Part shown: positions 42,937 to 52,485 of the stretch, piece by piece
Layout: each line of letters opens with the position of its first letter
Position numbering within the stretch: position 1 is the stretch's first letter
Assembly: GCF_963677195.1 (NCBI RefSeq)
Contig: NZ_OY781918.1
Location: forward strand, 1,228,923-1,292,922
Direction of reading: 5' to 3'
From: an uncultured Marinifilum sp.
Lineage (GTDB): Bacteria; Bacteroidota; Bacteroidia; Bacteroidales; Marinifilaceae
Length of the DNA: 64,000 nt
Notes under the pieces: model-generated
The model's input: the letters and a program-made list of their open reading frames with translations, nothing else
What the model was told of the DNA's origin: nothing
The model's database searches: none
Position numbers and translations under genes: made by a program

Positions 42937-44346
42937 TTATAGATCTAATTGATTTAATTTTGGAATTATTGTGTTGTGAATTTCTTCAACAGCTTGTTCG
43001 TAAGCTTCTCTAATTGCGTAATCGTAGCTAATTGGTTTCATTCCTTTTACCTCGTAAATGGCATCGTTAAAAATTTCCATTCCATTTTTTGTGTCGGTAA
43101 GAGAAAAGAAACAATCTAAATACACAATGTAAACTTTATAGTTTCGCCCTTCTTTAATTTCTCCTTTGGTAACATTCGTGTTGATATTAAGAATCACCTT
43201 TGCTTTTTCTTTGTTGTCGGTAAACGAGAAAAAATTTTCAGAGAGTTCTTTCTTTAAATTATTTTTTAAGATTTCGCGTTTGGAATCTTCTCCAAAAATA
43301 CGCTCGTTAAAAGTCATGTAAGCTTTTAATCGCTCTACATTTATAATTATTTTACTTTTAGGAGCCAATTCAGGAGTAAAGAACAATTTGTTTAGTTTGT
43401 AATTTTCGGCTTCTTCGTCTAAAATAGAGCTTAAATCAATGCCGGCTTCAATTTCCTGTAGTTTCATTTTAGAAGTTACTTTCGAAAGCTGAGAAGCTGC
43501 ATAACCAAACTCATCGGTGCTTACTTTGTTGTTTAAAACACCATCGCCTTTCACAAAATCTATCGAAATGGGAAGATTAGGAATTATTTGGTTTCCTTTT
43601 TCGCCCAGCCATTCTGCTTTTACTAAAATAGGTTCTTTTTGCGAGGTCGAAATTTCAAGTTTAATGGACTTTCTATCTGCAGTTAATTGGGTACGTTTAA
43701 AAATATTTTGAATAGAATTGTAAAGTTCCGATCCCAAATTTATGCTTCCATTAAATGTCATTACCGATAAATCTTCATCCAAATGTTTCTTTACGGCATC
43801 AATTGCTTTTGCATAATAGTTTAAAGCCTGAAATAAATCCAATTGTTTTTCGCTTTGCTTAGCTTGCTCGTAATAATTTTGAGCCAGTTTTTTTGCTTTA
43901 TTTAATTTTAGGCGTTTTTGTAATTCGTATTGCGATTTCGATAAACGATAGTAAACCCAATATTCATTTCCCTTTTTATTATCCCAGGAGCCAACGGTTT
44001 CATATCCTTCAATTTCTTCTACCAAACTGGTTTTTATTTCCGATTGAAATTCTTCTTTGAATTCAGTTTCGTTTTCAAACTGTTGTAAAACGGAGTTGGC
44101 AGAAATATTAACCGATATTTCGGAACATAAGTCATGTAAAGCCTGATTTTTTGCCAATTGAATATAACTTGTTTGAGTAATGTCTTTTTTTACGACTGCT
44201 ATTCCCACATAATAATCGGGAGTAATTGGTCGTTCGGTAACCCATTTTGGAGGTCTTCTTTTTGCCATACTGCTTTGGGCTGAGCAGCCAACAAGTATTG
44301 TAAAAATAAGAGAATAATTAAATAGTGTGCGTAAAATTCTTGTCAT
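42937..44346 (-). CDS. LPP20-type lipoprotein with a large C-terminal region
   Basis: 469 residues. Lipobox TILVGC (Cys at about 21); LPP20-like start KWVTERPITPDYYVGIAVVK and LAKNQALHDLCSEISVNISA; a helical segment with a TPR-like repeat around 150-190 (LDLFQALNYYAKAIDAVKKHL); an Ig-like beta region around 240-300 and a C-terminal alpha/beta part. Probably exported and lipid-anchored. Two same-strand lipoproteins of one family suggest a shared envelope role. Confidence 0.7.
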   Translation of the reverse strand: MTRILRTLFNYSLIFTILVGCSAQSSMAKRRPPKWVTERPITPDYYVGIAVVKKDITQTSYIQLAKNQALHDLCSEISVNISANSVLQQFENETEFKEEFQSEIKTSLVEEIEGYETVGSWDNKKGNEYWVYYRLSKSQYELQKRLKLNKAKKLAQNYYEQAKQSEKQLDLFQALNYYAKAIDAVKKHLDEDLSVMTFNGSINLGSELYNSIQNIFKRTQLTADRKSIKLEISTSQKEPILVKAEWLGEKGNQIIPNLPISIDFVKGDGVLNNKVSTDEFGYAASQLSKVTSKMKLQEIEAGIDLSSILDEEAENYKLNKLFFTPELAPKSKIIINVERLKAYMTFNERIFGEDSKREILKNNLKKELSENFFSFTDNKEKAKVILNINTNVTKGEIKEGRNYKVYIVYLDCFFSLTDTKNGMEIFNDAIYEVKGMKPISYDYAIREAYEQAVEEIHNTIIPKLNQLDL

Positions 44347-44428
44347 TTGAACTGGTTTAGGGTATAATAAAATCGAATTTAAAGATAATGATTCATTAAC
44401 AATAAGCTTGCCAAAGTTGAATAAATTT

Positions 44429-44920
44429 TTATTTCAGATTTGAGAGAAGTTTATCTATAAACTGAAGAGAAATTTGCGATTCGAAACCCCGGCTTTGTGC
44501 AAAACGAAACAATTTAGATTTTAATTGATAAGGATCATCATCTTTCAAACTCTTTAGTTTGGCAGTTAAAAGATCAGATAGGCTATCTTTATAATCGTCT
44601 TCTTTAATTTGATCGAGTGCTTCGTTAATTATTCTTTCGGGAATTTGTTTTTGTTTTAAATGATAAGATATTTTTATTCGTCCCCATCGGTTAAAGCGGA
44701 ACTTATCGCGAACATAAAAATTTGTATATCGTTGTTCATCAATAAATTTATCATCTATTAAAGAATCTATTATCTCATCCCGATCTTGCTTTTCAATATT
44801 CCAGGTTTGAAGTTTTTTGCGAATATCACTACAACATTTTTCTTGCCGGCTGCAAATAAACTGTACTTTCGATAAGGCTTCTTTAGCACTAATAATTTTA
44901 GCGTTTTTTTTATTGTACAT
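44429..44920 (-). CDS. recX: Regulatory protein RecX
   Basis: 163 residues made of three-helix repeats typical of RecX (ALSKVQFICSRQEKCCSDIRKKL, then WGRIKISYHLKQKQIPERII, then LFRFAQSRGFESQI). RecX binds and inhibits RecA filaments. The start overlaps the prmC stop by one base (TAATG), so translation is coupled. No recA in the window. Confidence 0.88.
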   Translation of the reverse strand: MYNKKNAKIISAKEALSKVQFICSRQEKCCSDIRKKLQTWNIEKQDRDEIIDSLIDDKFIDEQRYTNFYVRDKFRFNRWGRIKISYHLKQKQIPERIINEALDQIKEDDYKDSLSDLLTAKLKSLKDDDPYQLKSKLFRFAQSRGFESQISLQFIDKLLSNLK

Positions 44921-45783
44921 TAAGCTGTTTTTATGGCCGACAACATACGGTCTTTGCCGTTAATATCTTTGCGAAGTAAAATATTAGTAAATCCTTTTTT
45001 TTGCAGTAGCTCTACCATTTCTTCGCCTAAACTTTCGTTGATTTCGAAATACAGTTTTCCACCATTTTTAAGATGAGAAAGGGCAAGATCGGAAATTCTT
45101 TGGTAGAATATTAAAGGATCATGATCGCTAACAAACAAAGCGGTGTGTGGTTCATGTTCCAGTACATTATTTTCCATTTTTTCTTTTTCCGATTCGGTAA
45201 CATAAGGAGGGTTGCTTACAATTATATCGTATTGCTCCCATTCAAAAATCTCCCATTTTAAGATATCACGATTATAAAAGCGAATATTAGTTTCGTTAAG
45301 TTCGGCATTTTTACTGGCCAAGCTAATAGCTTCTGCCGATATATCTGCACTAGCAACTTTTGCTTTATTTAAATTTTTCGATAAACAAATAGGAATACAA
45401 CCGCTTCCAGTTCCTATATCAAGTAAATTAAGATTTTCACCTTTATTTTCCTGAATAATTGCATGTACCAACTCTTCGGTTTCTGGCCTTGGAATAAGTG
45501 TGTGCTGGTTTACTTTAAATTTAAGATCGTAAAAATCGGCTTCGCCTAAAACGTATTGTATGGGTTTAAGTGTTTTTAATTCTTCAACAAAGCTTTTAAC
45601 CTGCTCAGAATCTTCCTGCTTTATTTCCTCATTTTTACTAAATTGTATCTGCATTCTGGAATAATTTAGAACATATTCCAATAAAATATATGTGATACTC
45701 TCAGTTTCGCGCGAACTATATATGTTAATAAGTTCGTTTTTTATGTAATTTATTGTAGATTGTATAGTGTTTAATTGGCTCAT
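44920..45783 (-). CDS. prmC: Peptide chain release factor N5-glutamine methyltransferase
   Basis: 287 residues from the ATG at 45783 (MSQLNTIQSTINYIKNEL). A longer frame to 45918 adds a non-conserved stretch. The SAM-binding LLDIGTGSGCIPICLSKNL and the catalytic NPPY (VSNPPYVTESEKEKM) are present. It methylates the GGQ glutamine of RF1 and RF2; prfB is a few genes away on the same strand but not in the same operon. Confidence 0.93.
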   Translation of the reverse strand: MSQLNTIQSTINYIKNELINIYSSRETESITYILLEYVLNYSRMQIQFSKNEEIKQEDSEQVKSFVEELKTLKPIQYVLGEADFYDLKFKVNQHTLIPRPETEELVHAIIQENKGENLNLLDIGTGSGCIPICLSKNLNKAKVASADISAEAISLASKNAELNETNIRFYNRDILKWEIFEWEQYDIIVSNPPYVTESEKEKMENNVLEHEPHTALFVSDHDPLIFYQRISDLALSHLKNGGKLYFEINESLGEEMVELLQKKGFTNILLRKDINGKDRMLSAIKTA

Positions 45784-45927
45784 TTGTTTCGATAAAATGT
45801 TTCTAATTGATAGAGATGAGAAATGAATTGAATTACTATTGTAATTAGAAATTTCAGAGCTCCTAACTAATCTATCAAATTTAATTATGGTACAAAGATA
45901 CAAATCTTCTATAATCATAAGTTGACT

Positions 45928-47400
45928 ATGCTGTTATCATTTAATTGGTCGGAATTTTTATTACACGTTTTTGAGGTGTTTGGGATTTTGTATGTTTTAA
46001 TGATTACAGGAACAGTTATAATTGTGATTTTAGAAAACAGAAGCCCTTTAAAAACCATTTCCTGGATTTTGGTTTTATCATTCCTTCCTATTTTCGGATT
46101 TATTATATATCTGGTTTTCGGACAGAGTTTTCGGAAGAGAAAAATGTTCGGACATAAAGAACTGGGCGATTTAAAATGGCTTCAGGTAATGAGTCATGAC
46201 CAGAAATTACGTTTAGAAAAAAATCGTTTTCTAAAAGATGAGCGAATTCATGAGAAGAAGAATATCATGACTTTGTTACTTAATAATTCGAAAGCTTTAC
46301 TTACAGCTTACAATAAGGTTGAAATTTTAAATGATGGAAAGGAGACTTTTACTTCTATTTTTAAAGCCCTAAAAAAAGCAAAAGACCATATTCATTTGGA
46401 ATATTATATTATTGAAGATGGAGAATTGGCATCTGAATTACTAAAAATTTTGGTTGCTAAAGCTCATGCAGGAGTTGAGGTTCGTGTAATTTACGACGAT
46501 GTAGGTAGTTGGAAGCTAAGTAAGAAGTATGTGCAGCAATTGAAAGATGCTGGCGTTAAAGTACAGGCATTTTTACCTGTTCGATTTCCCGTTCTTACCA
46601 GTCGTGTTAATTATCGTAATCATCGAAAGATTATTGTGATTGATGGGAATACAGCTTTTGTGGGAGGCTTAAATTTTGCAGATAGATATATTAAAGGCTT
46701 GCCAGGAATTGGCATTTGGCGCGATACACACCTTAAAGTATCTGGCGAAGCAGCCTCGAGTCTTCAAATTGTGTTTTTAATAGACTGGTATTTTGTTAGA
46801 CAGGAAGTATTGCGTAACGATAAATATTTGCCTTACAAAAAAGCAAAAGAGAAATGTTTATTGCAGATAACTGCTTCGGGTGCCGATTCCGATTGGGCCA
46901 GTATTTTGCAGGCATATTTTTCGACAATTACCTCGGCAAAACAGAATGTATATATTTCTTCGCCTTATTTTATGCCTAACAGTAGTATATTAATGGCTCT
47001 AAAAACATCGGCTATGAGTGGAGTAGATGTGCGGGTTTTAATTCCAAATAAATCGGATTCGTTCATGACTTACTGGAGTACTCTTTCTTATATAGATGAA
47101 TTGTTGGAGGCTGGTGTTCGTATTTATTTCTACAAGGGTGGATTTAATCACAGTAAAATAATGACTGTTGATGGAATTATGTCGACAGTAGGTACTGCAA
47201 ATATGGATGTGCGAAGCTTTGAGCAGAATTTTGAGGTGAATGCTCTGGTTTATGATGAGAGTATTACCATGCAAATGCGCGAACGTTTTTTGCAGGACTT
47301 AAGCTTAAGCGAAGAAATTAAACTTGAGCAATGGCGGCAAAGAAATAAGTTCCAAAAATTGAAAGAATCTATTGCACGTTTGTTTACTCCTCTTTTGTAG
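45928..47400 (+). CDS. cls: Cardiolipin synthase
   Basis: 490 residues from the ATG at 45928 (an in-frame TTG lies 6 bases upstream). Two N-terminal membrane helices, then two PLD-type HKD motifs, NHRKIIVIDG (about 230) and FNHSKIMTVDG (about 405). The family order and spacing are those of bacterial ClsA-type enzymes, which condense phosphatidylglycerol to cardiolipin. Its last 17 bases overlap the convergent CarboxypepD-like gene. Confidence 0.93.
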   Translation: MLLSFNWSEFLLHVFEVFGILYVLMITGTVIIVILENRSPLKTISWILVLSFLPIFGFIIYLVFGQSFRKRKMFGHKELGDLKWLQVMSHDQKLRLEKNRFLKDERIHEKKNIMTLLLNNSKALLTAYNKVEILNDGKETFTSIFKALKKAKDHIHLEYYIIEDGELASELLKILVAKAHAGVEVRVIYDDVGSWKLSKKYVQQLKDAGVKVQAFLPVRFPVLTSRVNYRNHRKIIVIDGNTAFVGGLNFADRYIKGLPGIGIWRDTHLKVSGEAASSLQIVFLIDWYFVRQEVLRNDKYLPYKKAKEKCLLQITASGADSDWASILQAYFSTITSAKQNVYISSPYFMPNSSILMALKTSAMSGVDVRVLIPNKSDSFMTYWSTLSYIDELLEAGVRIYFYKGGFNHSKIMTVDGIMSTVGTANMDVRSFEQNFEVNALVYDESITMQMRERFLQDLSLSEEIKLEQWRQRNKFQKLKESIARLFTPLL

Positions 47401-48202
47401 TGTATTCTTTGTATAAATCGAGAATCTGTTTCATTACCTCATATTCGGAAGACTTTTCGGTAACATGTATTTTCGAACCACAAAACTCCATAAATGCTAG
47501 TAGTTCATTTCCTTTTAATCCGGTTGCATCCGATACAATATCAGCATTAAACTTCTGACTGATTTTATTGTTCTTGCTTTCTTCCCGAATCATTTTTGAG
47601 ATTTTTTTCTTGGCTTTTTCTGTCTTGCTAAATTTATTGTGAAGAAAATCGGTAGGTGCGAAAATAGCCCCAACAACTCCCATTTTTCCTTCTCGTTTTG
47701 GTCGGTACTGGGCTGGTACTATATTGGGTTTTTTAGTGTTGAATGGTTTTAGTTGTTTTTTAATGTCTTTATTAATAGGATCTTTTTCTTTTATTTCTGC
47801 ATTTAGAAATTCTTCTTTAAATTCTTCCCAAGTGCCTAAAGCATATATGTCTATTTCTTTTAGTAAATAAGAAATATCGTTCAGTTTAATTGTGAAAAAA
47901 GGAGGGAAATCGGGATTGAAAATAAAAGGAACTTCCCATTGTTTAGCTTGATATCCTAATGCACTAATTATTAAAGTATCAGATTGTTGTATTTGTAAAT
48001 GAAAAATTCCCAGACTATCGCAAATAGTACCTTTGCGTGTTCGTTTTATTGATATTGTAGCGTTTGAAATTGGTTCTAAACTTTTTTCCTGTAGTATTTG
48101 TCCTGATATACTTATTATAGAATCTTGTTTTGTTTTAGCATGTGAATGCAGTGAAATAAAACAAAGCAGGATAAGAATAATAAGATTTTTTAGTGGGTTC
48201 AT
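47384..48202 (-). CDS. Secreted protein with N-terminal CarboxypepD_reg-like domain (paralogue B)
   Basis: 272 residues with a signal peptide (LIILILLCFISLHSHA). The beta-sandwich CarboxypepD_reg-like domain spans about 30-110 (ISGQILQEKSLEPISNATISI ... DTLIISALGYQ). The rest is basic and helical, with no TonB receptor barrel. It is a paralogue of the adjacent gene at 48230: both have YxLKExDxYxLGxW followed by xFKEx. Confidence 0.75.
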   Translation of the reverse strand: MNPLKNLIILILLCFISLHSHAKTKQDSIISISGQILQEKSLEPISNATISIKRTRKGTICDSLGIFHLQIQQSDTLIISALGYQAKQWEVPFIFNPDFPPFFTIKLNDISYLLKEIDIYALGTWEEFKEEFLNAEIKEKDPINKDIKKQLKPFNTKKPNIVPAQYRPKREGKMGVVGAIFAPTDFLHNKFSKTEKAKKKISKMIREESKNNKISQKFNADIVSDATGLKGNELLAFMEFCGSKIHVTEKSSEYEVMKQILDLYKEYTTKEE

Positions 48203-48229
48203 TTGGGTGTTGGCTTGAGTATTTTTTGC

Positions 48230-49054
48230 TTAGGGACGCAGATGGTTAGGTACATGCCCTAGCGAATCGGTATATGTAAAATCATAATCCCAAGTAGGAT
48301 TGCTTTCTATAAACTTATTGTGAAGTTGTTTAATTTTAGAAACAATATAGATGTCTCGCGTTTGGTAAGAGAACTGAGTATTCGAATTGATATATTTCAT
48401 TAATAAATCTAAACGCGTACCCGATTCATGAGTAATTTCTGCTACAATATCTCTATTGTATTTTTCGCTAAGCATTCTATCGTGTAAATCCTGCAAGGGA
48501 TCAATTGTCCGCAAACCTTTAGTTCTTTTTTTACCCGATCCCCAAATGTTAAAACTCATACCAAAACCCTGATGTTTTAAAGTTTTTGCCTCGGCTTGTG
48601 CTAATTTTAAATTTCCGAAATCAAAACTCGAAGCAATATTTTCTTCTTCGGGTGTATCTTGTTTTACAAATTGTTCTTTAAAATCGTTCCAGCTACCTAA
48701 AGAGTATACATCAACTTCCTTAAGCATATAGCTTTCCTTTTCCATGTAAATTTCCTGAAAAATTTTATTTTCAACCGAAGGAGGAACAATAGAAACAATT
48801 TGCTCTTTAAACCCCATGGCCGAAATTTTAAGTTTCTGATCAGGATTTACTCGCAAGTGAAAAAAACCAAGGCTATCACAAATAATGCCCCAATAAGTGT
48901 CATCTAGGTTAATATGAGCAAAAGATACACCTTCGTTTGTTTCAGAATTAATTACTTTTCCGGATACTATAAAACTTAGGTCAGATTTATCTTGTGCAAA
49001 CATGTTAAAAGCAAAAGAAATAACAAGTAAGAGACTTAGGCTAAGAGTTTTCAA
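48230..49054 (-). CDS. Secreted protein with N-terminal CarboxypepD_reg-like domain (paralogue A)
   Basis: 274 residues, signal peptide (MKTLSLSLLLVISFAFNMFAQ), CarboxypepD_reg-like domain to about 105 (VSGKVINSETNEGVSFAHINL, CDSLGFFHLRV, ISAMGFKEQ), and a C-terminal region similar to the downstream paralogue. The pair is 27 bases apart, presumably one operon made by gene duplication. Function unknown; surface-associated. Confidence 0.75.
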   Translation of the reverse strand: MKTLSLSLLLVISFAFNMFAQDKSDLSFIVSGKVINSETNEGVSFAHINLDDTYWGIICDSLGFFHLRVNPDQKLKISAMGFKEQIVSIVPPSVENKIFQEIYMEKESYMLKEVDVYSLGSWNDFKEQFVKQDTPEEENIASSFDFGNLKLAQAEAKTLKHQGFGMSFNIWGSGKKRTKGLRTIDPLQDLHDRMLSEKYNRDIVAEITHESGTRLDLLMKYINSNTQFSYQTRDIYIVSKIKQLHNKFIESNPTWDYDFTYTDSLGHVPNHLRP

Positions 49055-49165
49055 AACAGTTTCTATTTAAAATGGAGTTTAAAGATAACATTCATAGATC
49101 TCTGTAAGGAAGATTGTTACAATTTTTAACACACTTTAACCGAAATTAAGTGGATTTACATGTTA

Positions 49166-49912
49166 CTAATTATGTCCAGTCCAGTTTACCTTTTTCAAAG
49201 TTTCCTTAAACGGATTTACCTGGCCAAATAAAATATCATTTTCTCGCTGGTAGCACATCATGGGATGTGTGGTTTCAATTTTATTTTTGATATCGATATT
49301 TTCGACTATTTTTTGAGCATTATTTCCCCATAAGAACCATACAACTTCTCTATTATTATCGGCAATAAACTGTAATAATTTGTGTGTAAATGGAGCCCAT
49401 AGTTTTGTGTGAGAATTAGGTTTTCCTATTTCACAAGTTAGGGCAGTATTAAGCAGTAGTACATTTTCTTTTTCCCACCAATACTTAAAAAGTTGGTTGG
49501 GAGGCAAAACCTTAAAATCATTATTTAATGCTAGTTGATTGCCTTCGTTTAAGTTTGCTATAATCTCCGAATATTTTAATGCCTCGCCAGTATATGCTTT
49601 ATAAATACTGCGTAAAATATTTTTTAAGGATACATTCCTAAATTTATCGTGCCACGAGTTTAATCCATTTACTTCAAACGATCTGCCTGTGGCAACACCT
49701 TTTTGAGGATAAGGGTCTTGACCAAGAATAATAACCGGAATTTTTTTTAAATCCATTTCTAAAAAACGAAGAACATATTCTTTTTTTGGTGTTGCACTTT
49801 TTAATTGAATTGATGATTCTATATTTTTAATTAAATCAATAACTTCATTAGAAAGAAAAGAATTCCATGATTTGTGAATCGATATATTAGATAGGAATAT
49901 TGAATTTTGCAT
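49166..49912 (-). CDS. ung: Uracil-DNA glycosylase family protein
   Basis: 248 residues. The catalytic water-activating motif GQDPYPQKGVATGRSF contains the Asp of family 1; LLLNTALTCEIGKPNSH matches the uracil-recognition Asn region; the C-terminal loop carries THPMM rather than the usual HPSPLS. It removes uracil from DNA. The altered loop and the slightly long length hint at a divergent Ung-like branch. Confidence 0.85.
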   Translation of the reverse strand: MQNSIFLSNISIHKSWNSFLSNEVIDLIKNIESSIQLKSATPKKEYVLRFLEMDLKKIPVIILGQDPYPQKGVATGRSFEVNGLNSWHDKFRNVSLKNILRSIYKAYTGEALKYSEIIANLNEGNQLALNNDFKVLPPNQLFKYWWEKENVLLLNTALTCEIGKPNSHTKLWAPFTHKLLQFIADNNREVVWFLWGNNAQKIVENIDIKNKIETTHPMMCYQRENDILFGQVNPFKETLKKVNWTGHN

Positions 49913-50094
49913 GATCTGATAATTAATTTCCTCAAAAGTAAAAAAAACGAATTATAAATTACTGTTTTAAATTCTTCTTACATAATTCATACAATTCCAC
50001 ATTAACTCTTTCACTTTTTGATCATTCGACTTTTTAACTATTCTACTTTTAATTAGTTTTGTTGCCATTAACCAAAATTAATAAGTAATTAAAA
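49913..50094. other. Intergenic region between ung and dapD
   Basis: AT-rich, with a loosely heptad-like run (49981-50050, pattern of TTCAC/TTCGAC/TTCTAC). TAGTTTTG at 50054-50061 could be the dapD -7 box. Confidence 0.45.
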
Positions 50095-50913
50095 ATGTAC
50101 ACAAGTCTTAAGCAAAGCATTGAATCGGCATGGGATGACAGATCTCTTTTGAGTTCTCCGGAGGTTCAGAAAAATATAGAGGAAGTAATTGAGCTTCTTG
50201 ATAAAGGAAGCCTGCGAACAGCAGAACCAATTGAGGGCGGTTGGCAGGTAAACGAATGGGTGAAAAAAGCAGTAATCCTTTATTTTCCAATTCGCAAAAT
50301 GGAAACTATTGAGGTAGGCCCTTTTGAATTTCACGATAAAATGGCATTGAAAACCAACTATGCCGAATTGGGAGTTCGTGTGGTTCCTCATGCAGTATCG
50401 CGTTATGGAGCTTTCCTTGCCAAAGATGTGGTAATGATGCCTTCCTATGTGAATATTGGTGCTTACGTTGATCAGGGAACTATGGTAGATACGTGGGCAA
50501 CTGTAGGTTCTTGTGCGCAGATTGGTAAACATGTTCACCTTAGTGGTGGTGTTGGTATTGGTGGTGTTTTAGAGCCAATTCAGGCAGCTCCGGTTATAAT
50601 AGAAGATAACTGTTTTATTGGTTCGCGTTGTATTGTGGTTGAAGGTGTTCACCTTGAAAAGGAAGTAGTTTTGGGTGCAAATGTTGTACTTACTAAGTCT
50701 ACTAAAATTATCGACGTTACAGGCGACGAACCAGTTGAATACGCAGGTTTTGTTCCTGCTCGTTCTGTAGTAATTCCAGGAACCCGAACTAAGAAATTTC
50801 CTGCAGGAGAATATCAAGTCCCTTGTGCGCTTATAATTGGTAAGCGTAAACCATCAACCGACTTAAAAACATCATTAAACGATGCATTGCGCGAATACAA
50901 TGTTGCAGTATAA
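50095..50913 (+). CDS. dapD: 2,3,4,5-tetrahydropyridine-2,6-dicarboxylate N-succinyltransferase
   Basis: 272 residues with an N-terminal helical domain and a left-handed beta-helix made of hexapeptide repeats (VMMPSYVNIGAYVDQGTMVD, CAQIGKHVHLSGGVGIGG, NCFIGSRCIVVEGV). The family motif EPIQAAPVIIEDN is present. It succinylates tetrahydrodipicolinate in the DAP/lysine pathway fed by asd, earlier in this window. Confidence 0.95.
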   Translation: MYTSLKQSIESAWDDRSLLSSPEVQKNIEEVIELLDKGSLRTAEPIEGGWQVNEWVKKAVILYFPIRKMETIEVGPFEFHDKMALKTNYAELGVRVVPHAVSRYGAFLAKDVVMMPSYVNIGAYVDQGTMVDTWATVGSCAQIGKHVHLSGGVGIGGVLEPIQAAPVIIEDNCFIGSRCIVVEGVHLEKEVVLGANVVLTKSTKIIDVTGDEPVEYAGFVPARSVVIPGTRTKKFPAGEYQVPCALIIGKRKPSTDLKTSLNDALREYNVAV

Positions 50914-50916
50914 ATA

Positions 50917-50972
50917 ATTTATAATTAGTAATGGGTAATTAAGAATTGTTGATTGCTCATTGCTTTTTGTAG
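50917..50972. repeat. Eight tandem 7-bp units, core ATTNNNN
   Basis: Units ATTTATA, ATTAGTA, ATGGGTA, ATTAAGA, ATTGTTG, ATTGCTC, ATTGCTT, TTTGTAG: exact 7-base period with a shared AT(T/G) start. It begins three bases after the dapD stop. A hairpin (TGTGA...TCACA, 50988-51020) follows. Confidence 0.6.
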
Positions 50973-51042
50973 TTGGGAAATTTAAATTGTGAGACTTAGA
51001 ATATAAAATTCTAATTCACACATTTACACATTCGCTTGAAGT

Positions 51043-51606
51043 ATGAACAAGGATATTAACAAAGCAATAGAGGTTTTAAAATCAGGAGGGGTAATTCTTT
51101 ATCCTACCGATACCATTTGGGGAATTGGCTGCGATGCAACTAACCCCGATGCAGTAAAGAGGGTTTATGAGATTAAACAGCGCCAAGATTGTAAGGCCAT
51201 GTTGGTTTTAATGGAAAATCCTAACCGATTAAATTCTTATGTGGATGAGGTGCCCGAAATTGCATGGGATTTGATTGATGCCAACGATAAGCCAATGACT
51301 ATTATTTATCCGGGAGCAAAAAATTTAGCTCCTAACCTTATCAATTCCGATGGAACAATAGGCATTCGAATTACCGAGGAAGATTTTACCATGAGGCTAA
51401 TTCAGCGTTTTAAAAAACCAATTGTTTCAACATCAGCAAACAAGAGTGGAGAACAATCTCCAGCTAATTTTTATGAAATTAATGAAGAATTAAAAGAATT
51501 AGTCGATTATGTGGTAGAGTATCGTCAGGAAGATATGGAAAAAGCTACTGCTTCGAGCATTATAAAAGTAGGTGTGGGAGGAGAAATCGAAATACTAAGA
51601 CCGTAG
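51043..51606 (+). CDS. Sua5/YciO/YrdC family, threonylcarbamoyl-AMP synthase-like
   Basis: 187 residues matching the YrdC domain: GGVILYPTDTIWGIGCDA, then RVYEIKQRQDCKAMLVLM with the KRp-like nucleotide region, IGIRITEEDF and PIVSTSANKSGEQSPANF. Such proteins make the TC-AMP intermediate for t6A at position 37 of ANN-decoding tRNAs. Whether it is the TsaC-type enzyme or a YciO-like paralogue cannot be settled here. Confidence 0.85.
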   Translation: MNKDINKAIEVLKSGGVILYPTDTIWGIGCDATNPDAVKRVYEIKQRQDCKAMLVLMENPNRLNSYVDEVPEIAWDLIDANDKPMTIIYPGAKNLAPNLINSDGTIGIRITEEDFTMRLIQRFKKPIVSTSANKSGEQSPANFYEINEELKELVDYVVEYRQEDMEKATASSIIKVGVGGEIEILRP

Positions 51607-51633
51607 GGATATCCAAAAGGAAATCCCTTACGG
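51601..51633. terminator. Hairpin between the YrdC-like and head-GIN genes
   Basis: CCGTAGGGAT/ATCCCTTACGG arms (one bulge), overlapping the upstream stop codon; the T-tract is poor, so it is a weak call. Confidence 0.4.
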
Positions 51634-51644
51634 ATTATTCTTAA

Positions 51645-52367
51645 TTACTCACCAACAGACCTGATAGAACCCGATCCTGCCGATTTGCTGTCGACATACT
51701 CAGGATTTCCTCGATAATAAATATCACCACTACCAGCCACGCGAGCAATAATTTTATCTGAAGCATATACTTCACAATCTCCCGATCCAGAAATTCGAAT
51801 ATCAGCTTTTTTAGCCATAAAATGAGATGCTTCTGCATCGCCCGAACCACTTATTCGAATTTTAAATTCATCTTTACATTCACCTTTTAATCTAACATCT
51901 CCCGATCCGGAAATACTGCAATTTAAATTTTCTGCACTTAGTTTATCTATAATAATATTTCCGCTTCCGCTGATTGTATAATTAACATTGTCTGAACTTA
52001 TAGGAGTTTGACCAATAATATTTCCCGAACCCGATATTTTTAAGTTTTCAATATTAGGAGTAGAAATGTAAATTACTACTTTTTTTAACGAACGAGTGTT
52101 CCAGCCCCAGCTTTTATTTTTTTTGCGCTTAATTTTTAAGGTAGAACCTTCAACTTCGGTAATAATTTCATTAAGATCTTTATCGTAAGCTTTAATTTTT
52201 ACCGATGTGGTATTTTCCTGACTAAGGTAAACTTTAGCAGAAACCGATAGGCTAATAGATTTAAAAGATTCTGTTTTTCGATTTTCTGTTTTTTGGGCCA
52301 TAAGTACCGAAATACTTAAGAAAAAGACAAAAATAGCCACAAGCGAATTAATGTATTTTGAATTCAT
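51645..52367 (-). CDS. Secreted head-GIN domain (DUF2807) protein
   Basis: 240 residues with a signal peptide (VAIFVFFLSISVLMAQ). The DUF2807 beta-helix is marked by regular SGSGN/SGSGD turns (six to seven repeats, for example LKISGSGNIIG, YTISGSGNIII, RISGSGDAEA). It is probably a periplasmic or surface adhesin-like protein; no enzyme motif is visible. Confidence 0.85.
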   Translation of the reverse strand: MNSKYINSLVAIFVFFLSISVLMAQKTENRKTESFKSISLSVSAKVYLSQENTTSVKIKAYDKDLNEIITEVEGSTLKIKRKKNKSWGWNTRSLKKVVIYISTPNIENLKISGSGNIIGQTPISSDNVNYTISGSGNIIIDKLSAENLNCSISGSGDVRLKGECKDEFKIRISGSGDAEASHFMAKKADIRISGSGDCEVYASDKIIARVAGSGDIYYRGNPEYVDSKSAGSGSIRSVGE

Positions 52368-52485
52368 AACAATATATTTTTAGGTTAATGTTCGTATATA
52401 TTTAAATGACGAACAAGTAGCTAAAAAGTTGCACTTGAATTTGCAATTAATTATTTCTGTTTAACTTCGCCAAAAAATAAGGGGA

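Noticed and set aside
45784..45918. 45-residue N-terminal extension of prmC
   Set aside because: No similarity to PrmC; the family start MSQLNTIQ at 45783 is preferred.
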